DNA of 64,000 nt from Pholis gunnellus (lineage: Eukaryota > Chordata > Actinopteri > Perciformes > Pholidae). The stretch spans positions 18,287,154 to 18,351,153 of the forward strand of contig OU342822.1 of assembly GCA_910591455.2 (NCBI GenBank). Reading direction: 5' to 3'. Positions 51,067-62,769 of the stretch are shown here, piece by piece. The notes under the pieces were generated by a model. It was not told the origin of the DNA. It worked only from the letters and a program-made list of their open reading frames with translations, and did no database searches. How positions within the stretch are numbered: position 1 is the stretch's first letter; every line of letters starts with the position of its first letter. Both the position numbers and the translations under genes were made by a program.

Positions 51067-53309
51067 TCATCTGCGTTGCATAGTAATAAGACGGCCGGCG
51101 TTAAAATCGCCGCCCAACTTTTGTCAATTGTGCACACTTATCACGCAGCAGCAACTACACGGAGCGATGCGCTGGGAGGGAGAAGACCCGCAGACACAAA
51201 ATGAATCTTCAGAGACACTAACTCAGCTCATCTGCACCCCGAAAAACAATAAATGGCAGCAAAGAAGCATCGTGGATGATGTTACATTCATTTCACGCTT
51301 GGTGCCACAATGATCCAGGAGGCATCTGTGCCCACAAAATGGCAGCTTAAGCTCGGCGCTCATTCGCTCAGGGCTTTTGCATGCTTTGCGAGCACCACTG
51401 GGCGTCGAGAGTGTGCAATTCAAGATTTGTTTTCTTCTGGTAGCCGAGAGGTCGCTTGGAGAGAATCAGTGTCCAGTTCTAATAACTACTCGTAACACCC
51501 GCCACGGACACTTTGTTTTCTGCCGTTGACCGCCATCATGGTTTAGTGTGTATCCCGCAGGAAGCTGAAGAATTATTGCATCACCTGTAGTCTGTACCAG
51601 ACGGGCATTATTCACTGAAATGAGCCGTAGATGATGACTGATATAAGATAATAAAATAAGAATGGAACAAATACTTATATAGGAATATATCTGCGCAAAG
51701 ACATAGTTTTTATAAGTGGAAAAATCTTAATGGGGGGATTTTGCTGATGACTTGGGTTGACAGAGTAGCTTGTACAGTGACGTACAAGCGACTCGTAGAG
51801 TAGAGCCTTAGAATAATGAGAAAGCAAAGTGCACCGACTTGCTTGTGGCGACTGCAGATACTTGGGAATAGTGTTTACATCAGCCTGCATGCAAAACACA
51901 TTTGCTTCAAGGTTAAACTTCTCCCTTCAGCGAGTGCGGTCGGTCCAATGTCCTTGTAAACACAAGAGGCAGACAGATGAGAAAATCAAATTAATTGAAT
52001 CCTCTTCAACAGCGCTTTGTGTTTCCAGAAAAGGTGCCCTCATATTAATCTATCTCCTCGTGCGCTGTGACCATCACGGCCCGTCACAGGCTGCGTCAGT
52101 TTGTCCCTTTTGTCCTGGGCAAGAATCCAGGCCATCCTTTTAAAGCAGTAACTACTTCAACCTGCGGTAAAAGGAAGCGGGAGTGGTTCTTATGACTTTA
52201 AATATCCCATCAAGGGCTTGTGATGGATTGACGTCGGCGCTGGGGAGAGGAGCCGTCTCGGTTTACTGCGATGTAAGATGCAAGGCAGGGGGAGTAGCAA
52301 CACACAGCAGGGGTCCATCCACATGAACACGGCCCGGTAGCTGTTGCCTTTGGGCATGCTATCGAGCGACGCGGAGTGCAGCCTCGGCATCGTTTCTGTT
52401 TCTTCCACAAACGGTGCATCAGTTGAATAAGGACACACTTCCGACTGTCACAGAAAAACAAATGGCGGATATAGCTTGCGAAGAACAGCCCCATGATTGA
52501 ATGAAAAAAACACTGGGGTCTTAATAATGAATGAAAGGAAGGCACTCCATATGAACCAGATCTGTGTGGCGGTGCACTATGAATGAACCCGGGGTTGTGG
52601 CCCACCTAATGGGCTTTGGGTTTCCTGCTTCCCCAGGGAGGGCGTGATGGGAGGGGGGGGGGGTGACGGGTAGAGAGACGGGCTGTGAGAAAAGGACGAG
52701 CAGAGAAACCATGACAGCGTGGTCCACGCAGGCTAATGGAAACCATATCCTTCGTGCTGTTTTCTTGTGCATTAACAGCGGAGATGCTTCCCCAGCTTCC
52801 CACCCCTGACTGACCCTGACCCCCCCCCCCCCCGCTATCTAAAACTCAACAACCGGGCTTAGCCACGGCCACTGCTTTTAACACCTGATTCAGAAATATC
52901 CTTTGGAGAAGGCTTTTTCGCATAACTTCCGCCACGGTTCAGAATAGGGCATCTCAACCCTGCCACCACTCCATATAATCTGGATGTCACAGGCAATTCT
53001 CAGCTCTAGGCAAACGGAGGGAGAGAGGGAGAGCTGGCCCAGATAAAAGCCCTTAAGAACAGCAGATACCGCAACAGCTCCGGAGAGGCTTCCCCCCCTT
53101 GCAGGTAACGATCTAGGATAACTTCCACCTTCACGTGTCCCCGACCCTCCGCTGAGGAGGAAGGGAAAGCCCACCACCCCGAAATGACCCCGGCTGCAGC
53201 GGGGTGTAATATCCAGTCACAGTTTCTGTTTCCCAGCATCTCTCTCCCTGCAGAGGCACGGCGCTATTATTGTGACGCTGTGTGTCACAATCTCCAGACA
53301 TAACTGACT

Positions 53310-53480
53310 CTGTGATCAATTAGCCTAATAGCTGCCTCGCTGAGGTGCTCCAGGTGAGAACTGGCTGCCGATGTCACAAATTAATCACCTCAGCCAGTTA
53401 GCCTAATTAATTAAGCCTCTGGTGGAGGCTGATAACGACTCTCCCCAGAGCTTCCAAATTGGTGGTCCGCATCTGTGACA
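53310..53480. promoter_or_regulatory. candidate conserved noncoding block in atad2b intron
   Basis: TTAGCCTAAT occurs exactly twice (53320-53329 and 53398-53407) amid further TTAATTAA, CAATTAG and CAGGTG motifs, without repeats or coding potential. This is the look of a conserved vertebrate enhancer, but conservation cannot be seen from one sequence. Confidence 0.3.
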
Positions 53481-54919
53481 TTTGGCTTTGTAGATAAAAA
53501 AAAATACAGCTAACAGTAGCATGAACTGTCACCCTTAAAGAAGAAGAAGATAGGTCGCTCTGGATGACACAAATATCAATTAGCTGACTAACATTAGCAT
53601 GTGCTCTTCTTCTGCTTTGCCTTTATGCGTTTCACATCGTTACGGATATGTGAATGAAAGTGATTAGTGACATTACATTGGTTTAATGTGCAATAAAGCA
53701 ATCAGTACAGTAAATACATGTTAGCGGTAGCCCATGTGCACCATGTAATAATGATAAAATAACACGGACCATCTTGTGTTCGTAAATTGTACGTTTTTGT
53801 TGAGCTCTACGGGAGTTCAGGCTGCAGGTATTGACTGTGTACTTACGTCTTGCACTGGAGAAGACTGAAGTGTGTATAATATGTATTGACCAAAAAAAAG
53901 CTACTGGCTCAAGTCCAATGTTAGAGTCTTCCATCAAGGCTCCATTAGTTTTAACCTGCACTGAATTATTGATGGAAGGAAAATTAAACAATTCATTTCA
54001 TATTACCTCCCTACTATATACTGTAACAGGTTTTTTTTTTCCCCCTGGCTTAGCAGAGCAAGATAAACTGCAGTGATCTCAATACTTCAACTTTTTCGGG
54101 AGTCTTACAGTATTAATGGTGGCCAACAGAGGCTCTTATCGCTCATGAGGGGACGTCTCCCTGGGAGAATGAATGGTTTACCCACACAGCAGGGGTTCCA
54201 GTGGGGGGACGCTCTCGTGAGGGACAAGCACCACCTTGTGTCAGACACTTGTACTACACAGACAGACAAAGTTTGCAGACAAAAAAGAAAAGTTTGGTGG
54301 ATCTTATGTTGGCTATATGCATATGTCACGATCCTACCTCCACACTCTTGAACGTCTCGTTTGTGTACGCCTCTTCTAGCCCATATCATTCCCGTTATTC
54401 TGGCCAAGTGGAAGCTGTTCTTCAGATTACATGCTTATCTCCGATTTGTTCAGGTAACAGCCTCATTAGTCTGCCCCCCTGCCCATACCTGGCCCTCCCT
54501 TCGCCCCTTAGGCACCTGCCGTTTACCACAGGTGGGCATGTAATTGCTCTGTGGCGTGGTCATGTTCTGAGTGGTTAGCAGAGAGCAGCCTCGCTAATGA
54601 GGCTACTCGCTGTGATGCTTCTCCAATGCCGAGAAATATATGCCTATGCCTGTGCGTGTGTCTGTGTGTGTGTGCGTGTGTGTGTGTGTGTGTGCAGGCA
54701 GGTGTGAGGCGCCACATACATCTGGTATACGGTTGTAATACAACACAGCTGCTTGCTGCTGCATCAAAGACAGAAACTAGGCGAGTAACCGACAGCCACA
54801 CGTTTGTGTGTGTGAGTCAAAAAGAAAGGTATAAGGTGTGTGTGTGTGTATGCATCACACTTCATCGCCCTGTTCCAGTTGTGTAGCCATGCAGGTGTGG
54901 CTCAGGTGCGGATACTCAC

Positions 54920-55048
54920 TCGTGGTGCACTGTTTGTCGGCGGCCTCGCCCTGAGTGCTGCTCTTGGCCGGCTCCTCTCCTGCGGCGTGGTGCCTCCCGG
55001 TTGCCTCGGAGCCCGTCATCTCCGTCAGCTGAGCCGGCGTCTGGAGGT
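54920..55048 (-). CDS. atad2b: atad2b, coding exon of the post-bromodomain linker
   Basis: The exon is 129 nt, with acceptor gtgggcaccgcag and consensus donor ACGA/gtgagt. It begins with two bases that complete an Asp codon after the single G left by the upstream exon, encodes 42 residues (LQTPAQLTEMTGSEATG to EAADKQCTT) and leaves one base. The open frame and both good splice signals support it. TPAQL resembles a TPAQL string I recall in the ATAD2 linker. The segment is probably disordered, rich in Ala, Glu and Thr. Confidence 0.75.
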
Positions 55049-55719
55049 CTGCGGTGCCCACAGAGGATCGGTTACCGTCAACAGACAACACTCTTTGCGT
55101 GTGCATGTGCAATTGTGTGTGTGTGTGTGTAAAAGGAAAAAAAAAACACTTCAGAAACGTACTGCTGGCAAGTTAGAGTGCTTGTGTGTACGTGGATGTG
55201 TGTACAAACACCAGAAAAAGACGAGCACTAACCACGAGTCAATCAGAGCGAATATTACCACAGAAACTATGAACGATATCCTTTTGCAACAGCGAGATGT
55301 CGGGAATGAAAAGCAGTGAAGACACACGCAAGCCCCTGAAATTGAGACATTTCAACTCTTGACATGCAGCGGTATTTAAGTTGTTGGCCAAAAATCACGG
55401 CTCCTTTCATCTCGTCACGGGGGAGACAATCCCCCAAGATACACTGCTGCCAATGGAAAGCACACAGTGGCTGGGCTAATTGATAGCTTTATAGCAGGGC
55501 ATTGACTAGAAGATGAAATGTTGTGTTGCTGTATTCCTCCTCTCAGGCTAATTTTGAAGATTTGTACCAAATTGCTGGCGTACGATTTATTATTCTCATA
55601 ATAAACATTTTATTTGGTACATTTTGTTTCACAAAGTTAGGACAGCAATGTTTAAATCAAGCCTCGTGTTGCCTTACACCTAAAAGAATGATCCCAGTCT
55701 CTGTGTGAGGCACACAGCT

Positions 55720-55812
55720 TATCACTTCAACACTGGTGTGGGATCGGTACTCGGTGTCGGCCCAAGTATCGCTGCTAGCATCGGGACTGAAAAGGTCACA
55801 TCGGTGCAGCCC
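55720..55812 (+). repeat. interspersed repeat rich in GGATCGGT motifs
   Basis: The blocks GGGATCGGTACTCGGTGTCG, CCAAGTATCGCTG, CATCGGGACTGAAAA and ATCGGTGCAGCCCTAT are typical of a short dispersed teleost element. A degraded copy. Confidence 0.5.
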
Positions 55813-56437
55813 TATCGCAGGCCTTCTGCTCCTGCAGTATTTATTCAGCATCCTGTGCTTTTAGTTGCTAAAAGAGGAAATGAAAAGCAACACGGTGACG
55901 TCTAAAGATTGCTTCCTCTTTGATAAGCTTCCGGTTGGACATGGAGGAACCGGGCCTCTGAGCTTTAAATCAGAAGTCAATAATCCCTCAGAGGGTCGGG
56001 CTGCACACAATGCTTTAGACTATGTGGTGACAGATAAAACACGTCTTCTTGTGCAGTTCCCTTAACACACTTTAAAAATGTCAAAGAATGTAACCCGAAA
56101 ACAAATAACGACAGAACTGAATTAAAAAATGGCAATAATGTGCGACAGAGTCTCGTCTCTTTAAATGGGTAAAGAATAAACTACTCCTACTCCGTCTGCA
56201 GATCACGCCCCAGTTTAAAATGGATCACAATAAACCTGAGCTGTGTGTGAATCTGGGGCTGGGAGTTTTACTGTTTTTGGTCTTGTAATATATAGATGAA
56301 TATTGGAAAAACATGGCAGACATACTGTCTATTTGTTAACATTGAACAGCTTATATATTAGTGTACATTCAAAAACACTTGCATGTATCCTTTATGTGAA
56401 AGAAAGATTATATTGCTGAAATGGATAGACTGTAACG

Positions 56438-56438
<1 letters not shown>

Positions 56439-56472
<34 letters not shown>
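56439..56472 (+). repeat. (AT)n microsatellite, 34 bp
   Basis: A pure AT run about 230 bp from the longer AT run at 56697. Confidence 0.96.
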
Positions 56473-56473
<1 letters not shown>

Positions 56474-56693
56474 CATCTGGCTGATTATTTTTGACATAAA
56501 ACCTATGGAATATTTGACACAGCTTTAATTTCTAATTAGGTATTCTATAAGATTAGGTCCCCATCCTCAGAATATATTACATTGTGTTGAATATGCTGCA
56601 AACATAATTAGCTCTGGGGTTGCATGGATTACAATACATGGGGGGGATGAAATAAACATGTGAGAGAGAGACATGTTTTCATGGCCAATCAAT

Positions 56694-56696
<3 letters not shown>

Positions 56697-56759
<63 letters not shown>
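56697..56759 (+). repeat. (AT)31 microsatellite, 63 bp
   Basis: The longest AT run in the window, able to form a cruciform. Confidence 0.98.
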
Positions 56760-56762
<3 letters not shown>

Positions 56763-57562
56763 GTTGTATTTATTCCTGATTCTGTAGTCTTGGCTCGGTA
56801 TTGAACATATACTGTGAGCGTATATCATTTCTCCAATGTACTCTATGTTAGTCTATCCCCATGTGGGCAAGTACAGCAACAGGAATATGTGCAAATATAA
56901 AGCATATATGCTTAATATTTGTCAACGCACATAAAAGTCAATACTTAAAAGCTCAAGTGTATCATTTAACTACACCGCGTGTGTGTGTTTTTATGTGCAT
57001 AAACCTAATTTAGAGTTACCCCTAACTCCACCGGGCAGCGCTCGGGGCTGTTTGGTGAGCGTACAGATGCAGGGAGCCAGCAGACAGCGAGCACAGAAGG
57101 TACTGTCTGGAACGCTGGAGCCTCGGGCATCGCTCCTCTCCGCGCCACATACTCCTACACTAAAAAACAGACTCCTCCCGTCAAGTACCACTGGGCAAGC
57201 CTACAGAATCTTTGTTTCTCCCCCCAAAAAAAAGCAGGTTTCTACTCTCTGAAATAATCTATCAAAAAAAAAAGAGAGGACGGTGACAGAACAGGCCGGG
57301 GACTACACCGCCAACACGGGCCGGCTCATTATTCAAGTGACTCGGTATTCTTCCAAAATCTTTATTTATTTAGATAAACAAATGATGCGTTTCACTTCAG
57401 TGTTATTCGTGTGCTAAATGAGTCTGCTCTACTATTAACGTACTGAAAACAACCACCTACATAAAGTGGGCAATGCAGACAGAACAATGGGTATTTATCA
57501 AGTAACTGGAGTTATGAGTTATGATCTTGTGATGTAAGGAGTATCTAAGCAAGGAGGCAAAC

Positions 57563-57610
57563 CGTCTGCCACGGCCTCCAAGTGGTCCATCAACTCCTGG
57601 TAATGGACAC
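57563..57610 (-). CDS. atad2b: possible 48-nt cassette exon of atad2b
   Basis: After the acceptor ataatgctcttccag the - strand reads, in the phase demanded by the upstream exon, GVHYQELMDHLEAVAD and then GACG/gtttgc. The length is 48 nt, so including or skipping it keeps the frame. Against it, the donor gtttgc is poor and I recall no matching residues in human ATAD2B. Confidence 0.3.
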
Positions 57611-57939
57611 CTGGAAGAGCATTATCACGCTTATACCATGGTCACATGCCAAAGAATGAAAAAAAGATCATCTTAGATACGACTTCTGTCCGCTCACAGT
57701 TTTGTAGATGAAATATTTAAAGAAATTATAATTTAATGTATGTCGCGCTTTAATTTAGACAGTGAACCGACCGTTATGTATTCACCCAGACCACGGGCAT
57801 AAACAAGGATATGTTTGGGCCTGCACATCTTTCCATGTTTACAGAGAGATAATGGTGTTTACCTGCACAACTGTGCACAGACAGGACTTTCAGGTACAAA
57901 CAGCGAGTGTGTGTGTTATTTAATGACAGGTTTCCTCAC

Positions 57940-58062
57940 CCCTCTTCCTGCGCGCCTCCTTGATCTCTTCACACATGCGGTCGAACTCGGGGTCCAGCTC
58001 GGCAGCGAATATAGCGTGAGCGGTGTCCTTTAAACTGCATGCTCGGTGCCTGATCACCTTGT
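57940..58062 (-). CDS. atad2b: atad2b, end of bromodomain (C helix)
   Basis: The exon is 123 nt, with acceptor cctttctcag and donor AGGG/gtgagg. It completes the Asp of the DPGD motif, encodes 40 residues (KVIRHRACSLKDTAHAIFAA, ELDPEFDRMCEEIKEARRKR) and leaves one base of a Gly. It follows the ATAD2B bromodomain end almost residue for residue, including RHRAC, LKDTAHAI and CEEIKEAR. The basic RRKR may serve as a nuclear-targeting patch, which is inference. Confidence 0.96.
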
Positions 58063-61023
58063 CTGAGAAAGGAGGAGAGAGTGAAACACAACATTAGTGT
58101 CAAGTGCTTGACATGTATATACACAAGGGACATGTCCTTTGTATCAAACCTGTATATTTGCCATGGTATTCTAACAATTTTTCTCTTTTAGATATTGGTT
58201 TCTCTTTTCCTTCCTCCATTTAATTTTCAGTTTGATGTTGCATGCTCTCCCCCCCCCCCCTCATCATGTATGAATATGTAAGACAAGGAGTCGATACCCA
58301 TTCCACTGTATGTGTGAGAACAGGGATTGTAGCATTTTCTCACAGGTTGAATAAAAGGATAGCGCTAGCTTTGGTGAGAAGCGTTAACAGGCATAACTCA
58401 AGTAATGCACGAGGTCCTTGATCACCACTTCACCCATTCCAGACAGAGGAGGGTGCATTCACACAAACACGCTGAAATGCTGTGTTTTGGTGGGGGGGGG
58501 GGGGTTTTATTCACTCTCACATGCACACTCCTTACACCTTCACAACTTTTCTGTCTCTTAGATGTAGCACAGCATCATTAAATCCTCCTTTTTTCTTCTT
58601 TTTTTTAAACCGGCTCCTGCATCCATGGAGGGAACATAGAGCCGGAGCTGAAGTGGCGGACTAAAAGCAGAGGCACAGTAAACAGACAGCCTCTCATTAC
58701 GGCAGGCAGAGGGAGAACAGTTCAGCCAGAGAGTGGCAGAGGGGTCACAAGCTGCCATCTTCCTTTGTCTAATTGGAGGGCGGCTGCCTAATTGCGATGG
58801 AGGCAATTTGTGGGTGTGCTTTTCTACTGACAGAGTATGTCTGAGTGTGTATGTGTGTGTGCGCATGCGAGTGCATTATAAGTGTGGGGGGGGGGGGGGA
58901 AATGCCCGTCAGTGGAAGGGGTGTCAAAAGGCCAGGTGGGAAGCCGAGAGCTCATCAGAACCCTTATTGGCCCTGAATAACCTCCCCTATCTAGAACACG
59001 CAAGAACGTTCTGACATACAACGCTGTTGCTTACCCGTCATAGTCACAGGGTTGTTATCGCCGTTTCCCCTCAAGCAATAAAGACGCATTTGTGAAACTG
59101 AGTCGCATTGTGGAGCACAGGAGATATCAGCCTTTTTTACAAACGTAACCCACGTTATTATTTAGCGAGGTGAGGGGGTAAAAAGACGGGGAAGCCGACA
59201 TGATTGGAGGACAGTTGCGATGAAGATAGCGCGAAGGACAAGGAGAGACGGAGCACTGAGAAATAATGAGGTTTTTTTTCCTCTGCACTTTTTTTTTTCC
59301 GAGCTGGTGTAGAATTTCCCCGGCAGCGTAATTGTGCAAGGCCATATTTCCCAAGCAAAGCGCAGGGTGAGAGGCTTTCTTGCTCTTCTTTATTAACCTG
59401 CCTAATTGCATTTTTTCTCTTTAGTGTTTCATTTGTAGACCCAGCATTCCAACAAATGACCCGGGCCCTCTGCCTGCAAAGGCAGAGATATGATTTATTA
59501 ATTTGGGCTGGAAGATAATTGCTTCCCATCGGTGTCAGGCAGCTACATCTTTATGCGGGAACAAAAGCAGGTAAACACACAGGGCGAGAATTTAAATGGT
59601 CATATCGACTGAAAGGTCCGAAGCAGGTCTTCTGTATGCAGCTTTCAATTATCATCATGGTACTGCTGTTGAGGATTAGATTCAGGTAGAAATAAACTGT
59701 TTCTCTTCCGTGCAACAAGCTCATTTTCCATGTTTTTTTTTAATATACATTCACAAACATGCATCCCTCTTCATATGGGCTTTTCCCTGTCGTGCAGGCA
59801 AGTAGCCAATTTAAACAATACATATAAATCCAATTTATTTTGTAAGCTACCGCAAATAACGGGCCTCTTTGTTTGCGTTGTGTGTTTTCCAGCACTCATT
59901 ATGGAGCCCGGATTTGGCTTTGGAAAAGGTGCTGAGACGGGGAGGAGGATGATGTAAAAATCGGTTCAAACTGCAAGACAAGAGACAATTAAATGTTCAT
60001 GCATATGCAGCCTCTCAGCTACGGAGCAGGAATTACACGGTCGGAACGTATTTTCAGGGGGGGGGGGCGGTATGCACTTTATTTCATTTGAATTTCCAAG
60101 TTGAAGAAACCCATCTTGAGGCCTGGAAGCCCTTTTCATAAGTCATTAAGTGTTAAATCGAATTACTTTTTCCTCAGCCTAATGGAACACAACAGTAACT
60201 ACCGAGACACACGGTCAGACTTATATGGATAGTCCAATGTTGATGTATTAGAAAACTAAAGAACTTCTTTTGGGATATAGAAGTGTGATAGTGTGAGAGG
60301 TTGTTTAGATATCCGTTGTCAGTTTCAGGGACAATCTTAAGATTGAGTTTAGGATTAAAGGAATTCCTCGACATTTGAGTGAACTTACTTATGTGTTTTG
60401 TGAAGTAATTTGAGTATCATCCCTCAAGACAACATGACACAGTGGATATGCCAGGTCACATTGGGCTCAGATGCAAACACAGACTGTATACAAGAAGACC
60501 TGTTTTGAAGCCTCTAGTTCGGCCTATTGGCCGTCGCCACCTTGTTTTTTGCAACCAGAAGTGACACAAGAGGGTGGAGTCATTTTTCTCATTGACTTCT
60601 ATTCAATCGGACTTCTTTTTGCAACCGGAGGAGTCGCCGCCCCCCTCGATGGGCACCAGAAAGAATGCAGGTTCTCCTTCCAGACCCGCAGGATGCAGCC
60701 TGCTATTGTTCCGGGTTCAGAGGTCACAGAGCGCAGTCCACCGAAAACATTACATGTCCCACAATTTAAGCTTCTGCATTTTCCAAATGCACTAGTATTA
60801 TTCAAACGTATTGTTTGAACGGTTTAATACAAATACGTGATGTTACACCCCTAGAAACAAATAACCGTAGCTTGCGCGTCATAATGAGATTATTAGGAGA
60901 TGGCTCAAGCGTAGTAGGACAGCACAGAAGGCCCGGGTATAAAATGCACGGCCCGCCACTGAATTGCATGTGCATAGCATTTATGTTCAGTACCCTACAT
61001 GTATACGTAGTATTACTCCTCAC
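58063..61023 (-). other. atad2b: atad2b intron within the bromodomain, 3.0 kb
   Basis: It contains C and G homopolymer runs (58250-58260, 58491-58503, 58887-58899, 60058-60067) and a repeat copy at about 60500-60720. The block 59150-59540 is relatively complex and could be conserved noncoding DNA. No gene is seen. Confidence 0.8.
60500..60720 (+). repeat. interspersed repeat (CAACCAGAAGTGACACAAGA family)
   Basis: The blocks TGGCCGTCGCCACCTTG, CAACCAGAAGTGACACAAGA, GGAGGAGTCGCCGCC, AGAAAGAATGCAGGT and CAGACCCGCAGGATGC follow the order of a repeat common in percomorph introns. Confidence 0.6.
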
Positions 61024-61183
61024 CTCCAGGATCCTTGTCAGGATTGTATTCTAAAGCGTTGCTGCAGATGAGGTCGATGTCCCTCAGGAAGTCCTTCACT
61101 CTCAGGTACTGGTGGGTGTCAATCTTGGTCATGGCAGTGGACAGGTCCATCGGCTGCAGAATAACCTCCAGGTAGTCCGACAC
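61024..61183 (-). CDS. atad2b: atad2b, bromodomain core with acetyl-lysine Asn
   Basis: The exon is 160 nt, starts in phase 0 after acceptor ctttgcgtgtcag and ends one base into a codon at GGAG/gtgagg. It encodes 53 residues: VSDYLEVILQPMDLSTAMTK, IDTHQYLRVKDFLRDIDLIC, SNALEYNPDKDPG. This covers the ZA-loop end and helices A and B. The Asn of EYNPD is the residue that in this family holds acetyl-lysine, and Tyr of VSDY and the PMDLS turn are the expected neighbours. The domain therefore looks competent to bind acetylated histone tails. Confidence 0.97.
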
Positions 61184-61272
61184 CTGACACGCAAAGTCCG
61201 TTTTAACACGGGATTAAAAACCGGATTTGTCAAAAACCGTGAGTGAGATACCAGGGGTTCGGTCCTCTTTAC
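61184..61272 (-). other. atad2b: atad2b mini-intron, 89 nt
   Basis: This phase-0 intron has a donor gtaaag and acceptor cgtgtcag. It splits the bromodomain ZA loop between DIDE and VSDY. Its length is not a multiple of three, so retention would shift the frame. Confidence 0.95.
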
Positions 61273-61466
61273 CTCATCGATGTCAACCGGCTTGCTGAAG
61301 ATGTTGAAGCGTTTGTCGGTGGCCAGGCGCTTGGTCACGTCCCTGAGAAAGAGCCGGAGCTCCCGTAGTGTGTTCTCCTCCTGCTCGGCCAAGCGGCGCT
61401 GCTCCTCTGTTGACAGGACTCTGGGGCCCGGAGCCTCTGCCACCGGCAGCACCTCTTCACACCTCC
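61273..61466 (-). CDS. atad2b: atad2b, start of bromodomain (Z helix and NIF shelf)
   Basis: The exon is 194 nt. It follows acceptor cctctcgacag, completes a Gly codon with two bases and encodes 64 residues ending DIDE at phase 0. It starts RCEEVLPVAEAPGPRVLS, then has the charged helix EEQRRLAEQEENTLRELR, LFLRDVTKRLATDKRFNIF and SKPVDIDE. The NIF of RFNIFSKPV is the shelf that distinguishes ATAD2B from ATAD2, which has RVF there. This is the key evidence for atad2b rather than atad2. Confidence 0.97.
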
Positions 61467-62633
61467 CTGTCGAGAGGGAAGCACAAACAGAAAAGTTCGC
61501 TAACGAATTAGAATGCATTTTCATACAGCTTCCATCTGTAGACCTACAAATGTAACACCAGGAGCGATCCAGAGACAAAATAAAGGATGTTTGTGCGTTT
61601 GCTCCACAGCAACTAAACACAAAGGCCTCACACCTACAGGCAAAAGCCCTACTTCCATCTATGCAGATACAAAATATAGGCACACAGCTAGCACATCGGT
61701 TGGAAGTGGACAACCACAGTCCAACCCACCAATCTCCACCCGGATCCTTTTTTTCCATCATCGCAGACACGGACCAAAAAAATACTTACCCCCGGTTAGA
61801 AGAAAAGAAAAAAAACCTTTTAAGATTCTTGCAGCTCTTTCCTGAACACAGGTTTTGATATCCACTAAGGAAAAGCCTCTGGACTATGACAGAGTGATGA
61901 AGAAAGGGAAGCACACATCCTCTCCTCCTCTCCCAAGGCGCCAGTCCTCGCCCAAGGCATCTGCCGACATCGTTAGGAAGCTCTCCACGGCAACCTCGGG
62001 CCGCTTCACTCAGTAGCAGCAATCCAAAGCCCTGATTCTAATTATGGCTAATAACAGCCGGCCCCCTCGTAGCGATTCCTCTCCCCGCTTTCCCGCCGGC
62101 CTCTCAGCTGGAAGCCACAACGCTGCCTTATCCAGGCAGGAACCCCCGAAGAGCACCGGGCGAGTAAAGCGGGGGACCCCTGCCTGGCATCAATGAGCAA
62201 ACTGCAGCTGAACGCTGGGCACAATTTCCATTTGAAAGCCCGGGCGGACAGTTGTCTTATATTGAACCTGATCGTGGGGCGAGGGGACCACAGGCAGGGG
62301 GTACTTGGAGGGATGGGTGGGGGTTGCTGATTTTGATATGCATGAGGGTTGGAGATGTCCAGAATAAATACTGGCTCCACACTTTGATTATCAACCTCTA
62401 AAGAGATATTAAACAGATTCTGAACAGGTAAAACATGTAGCTGCAGAGTGCAGATGTGAGTTAAATACACATACAGGAGGATATTTCAAATACTGAAAGA
62501 CTTGTGGGAGAGATTGAGACCAGAGCTGGGAAGGAAAGAAGCATTTGCAGACAAACACTGCCCTCTAGGACTGACAGCAGAGATGAGTCATAACTGTCTC
62601 GTCCTGCATGTCTCAGCGAACGGCACTCAGTAC
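61467..62633 (-). other. atad2b: atad2b intron, 1.2 kb
   Basis: No other gene is seen. Several open frames here are chance. Confidence 0.9.
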
Positions 62634-62769
62634 CTGTCGTCCTGAGGCGAGGCGGAGCTCTGGCCGCTTGGACCAGCAGCAAGTCGGAGAAGAAGCTCTT
62701 CCTGTCCTCTTCTGCTGGTGAGCACAGCGTCACGACCTCACCGTAGGTCCTCTGGAACAAACTTCTGAG
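62634..62769 (-). CDS. atad2b: atad2b, exon between second AAA+ module and bromodomain
   Basis: The exon is 136 nt. The acceptor is ttgtttttcttacag and the donor ACAG/gtactg. It encodes 45 residues (LRSLFQRTYGEVVTLCSPAE, EDRKSFFSDLLLVQAARAPP, RLRTT) plus one base that joins the next exon to make Gly. The motif EDR-x-x-FF-x-DLLL-x-Q-x-x-x-x-PP matches the ATAD2/ATAD2B segment between the ATPase part and the bromodomain. All upstream exons, including both AAA+ modules, lie beyond the window. Confidence 0.93.

Larger units (their letters stand above)
44222..54919 (-). other. atad2b: atad2b intron, 10.7 kb
   Basis: No coding exon is seen. It holds (AT)n at 45233-45264 and 51011-51064, a teleost repeat copy at about 45835-46010, a repeat-tail fragment at 47375-47425, C14 near 52820-52834 and (GT)n near 54653-54694. 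A candidate noncoding regulatory block is at 53310-53480. Confidence 0.7.
55049..57939 (-). other. atad2b: atad2b intron or introns, with possible cassette exon
   Basis: This stretch contains a repeat copy at about 55720-55812, (AT)n tracts at 56439-56472 and 56697-56759, and a candidate 48-nt exon at 57563-57610 described separately. Confidence 0.7.

Noticed and set aside
61129..61770. 213-codon - strand frame taken as one uninterrupted coding region
   Set aside because: Consensus splice sites and homology show only 61273-61466 and, after an 89-nt intron with a frame change, 61024-61183 are exons.
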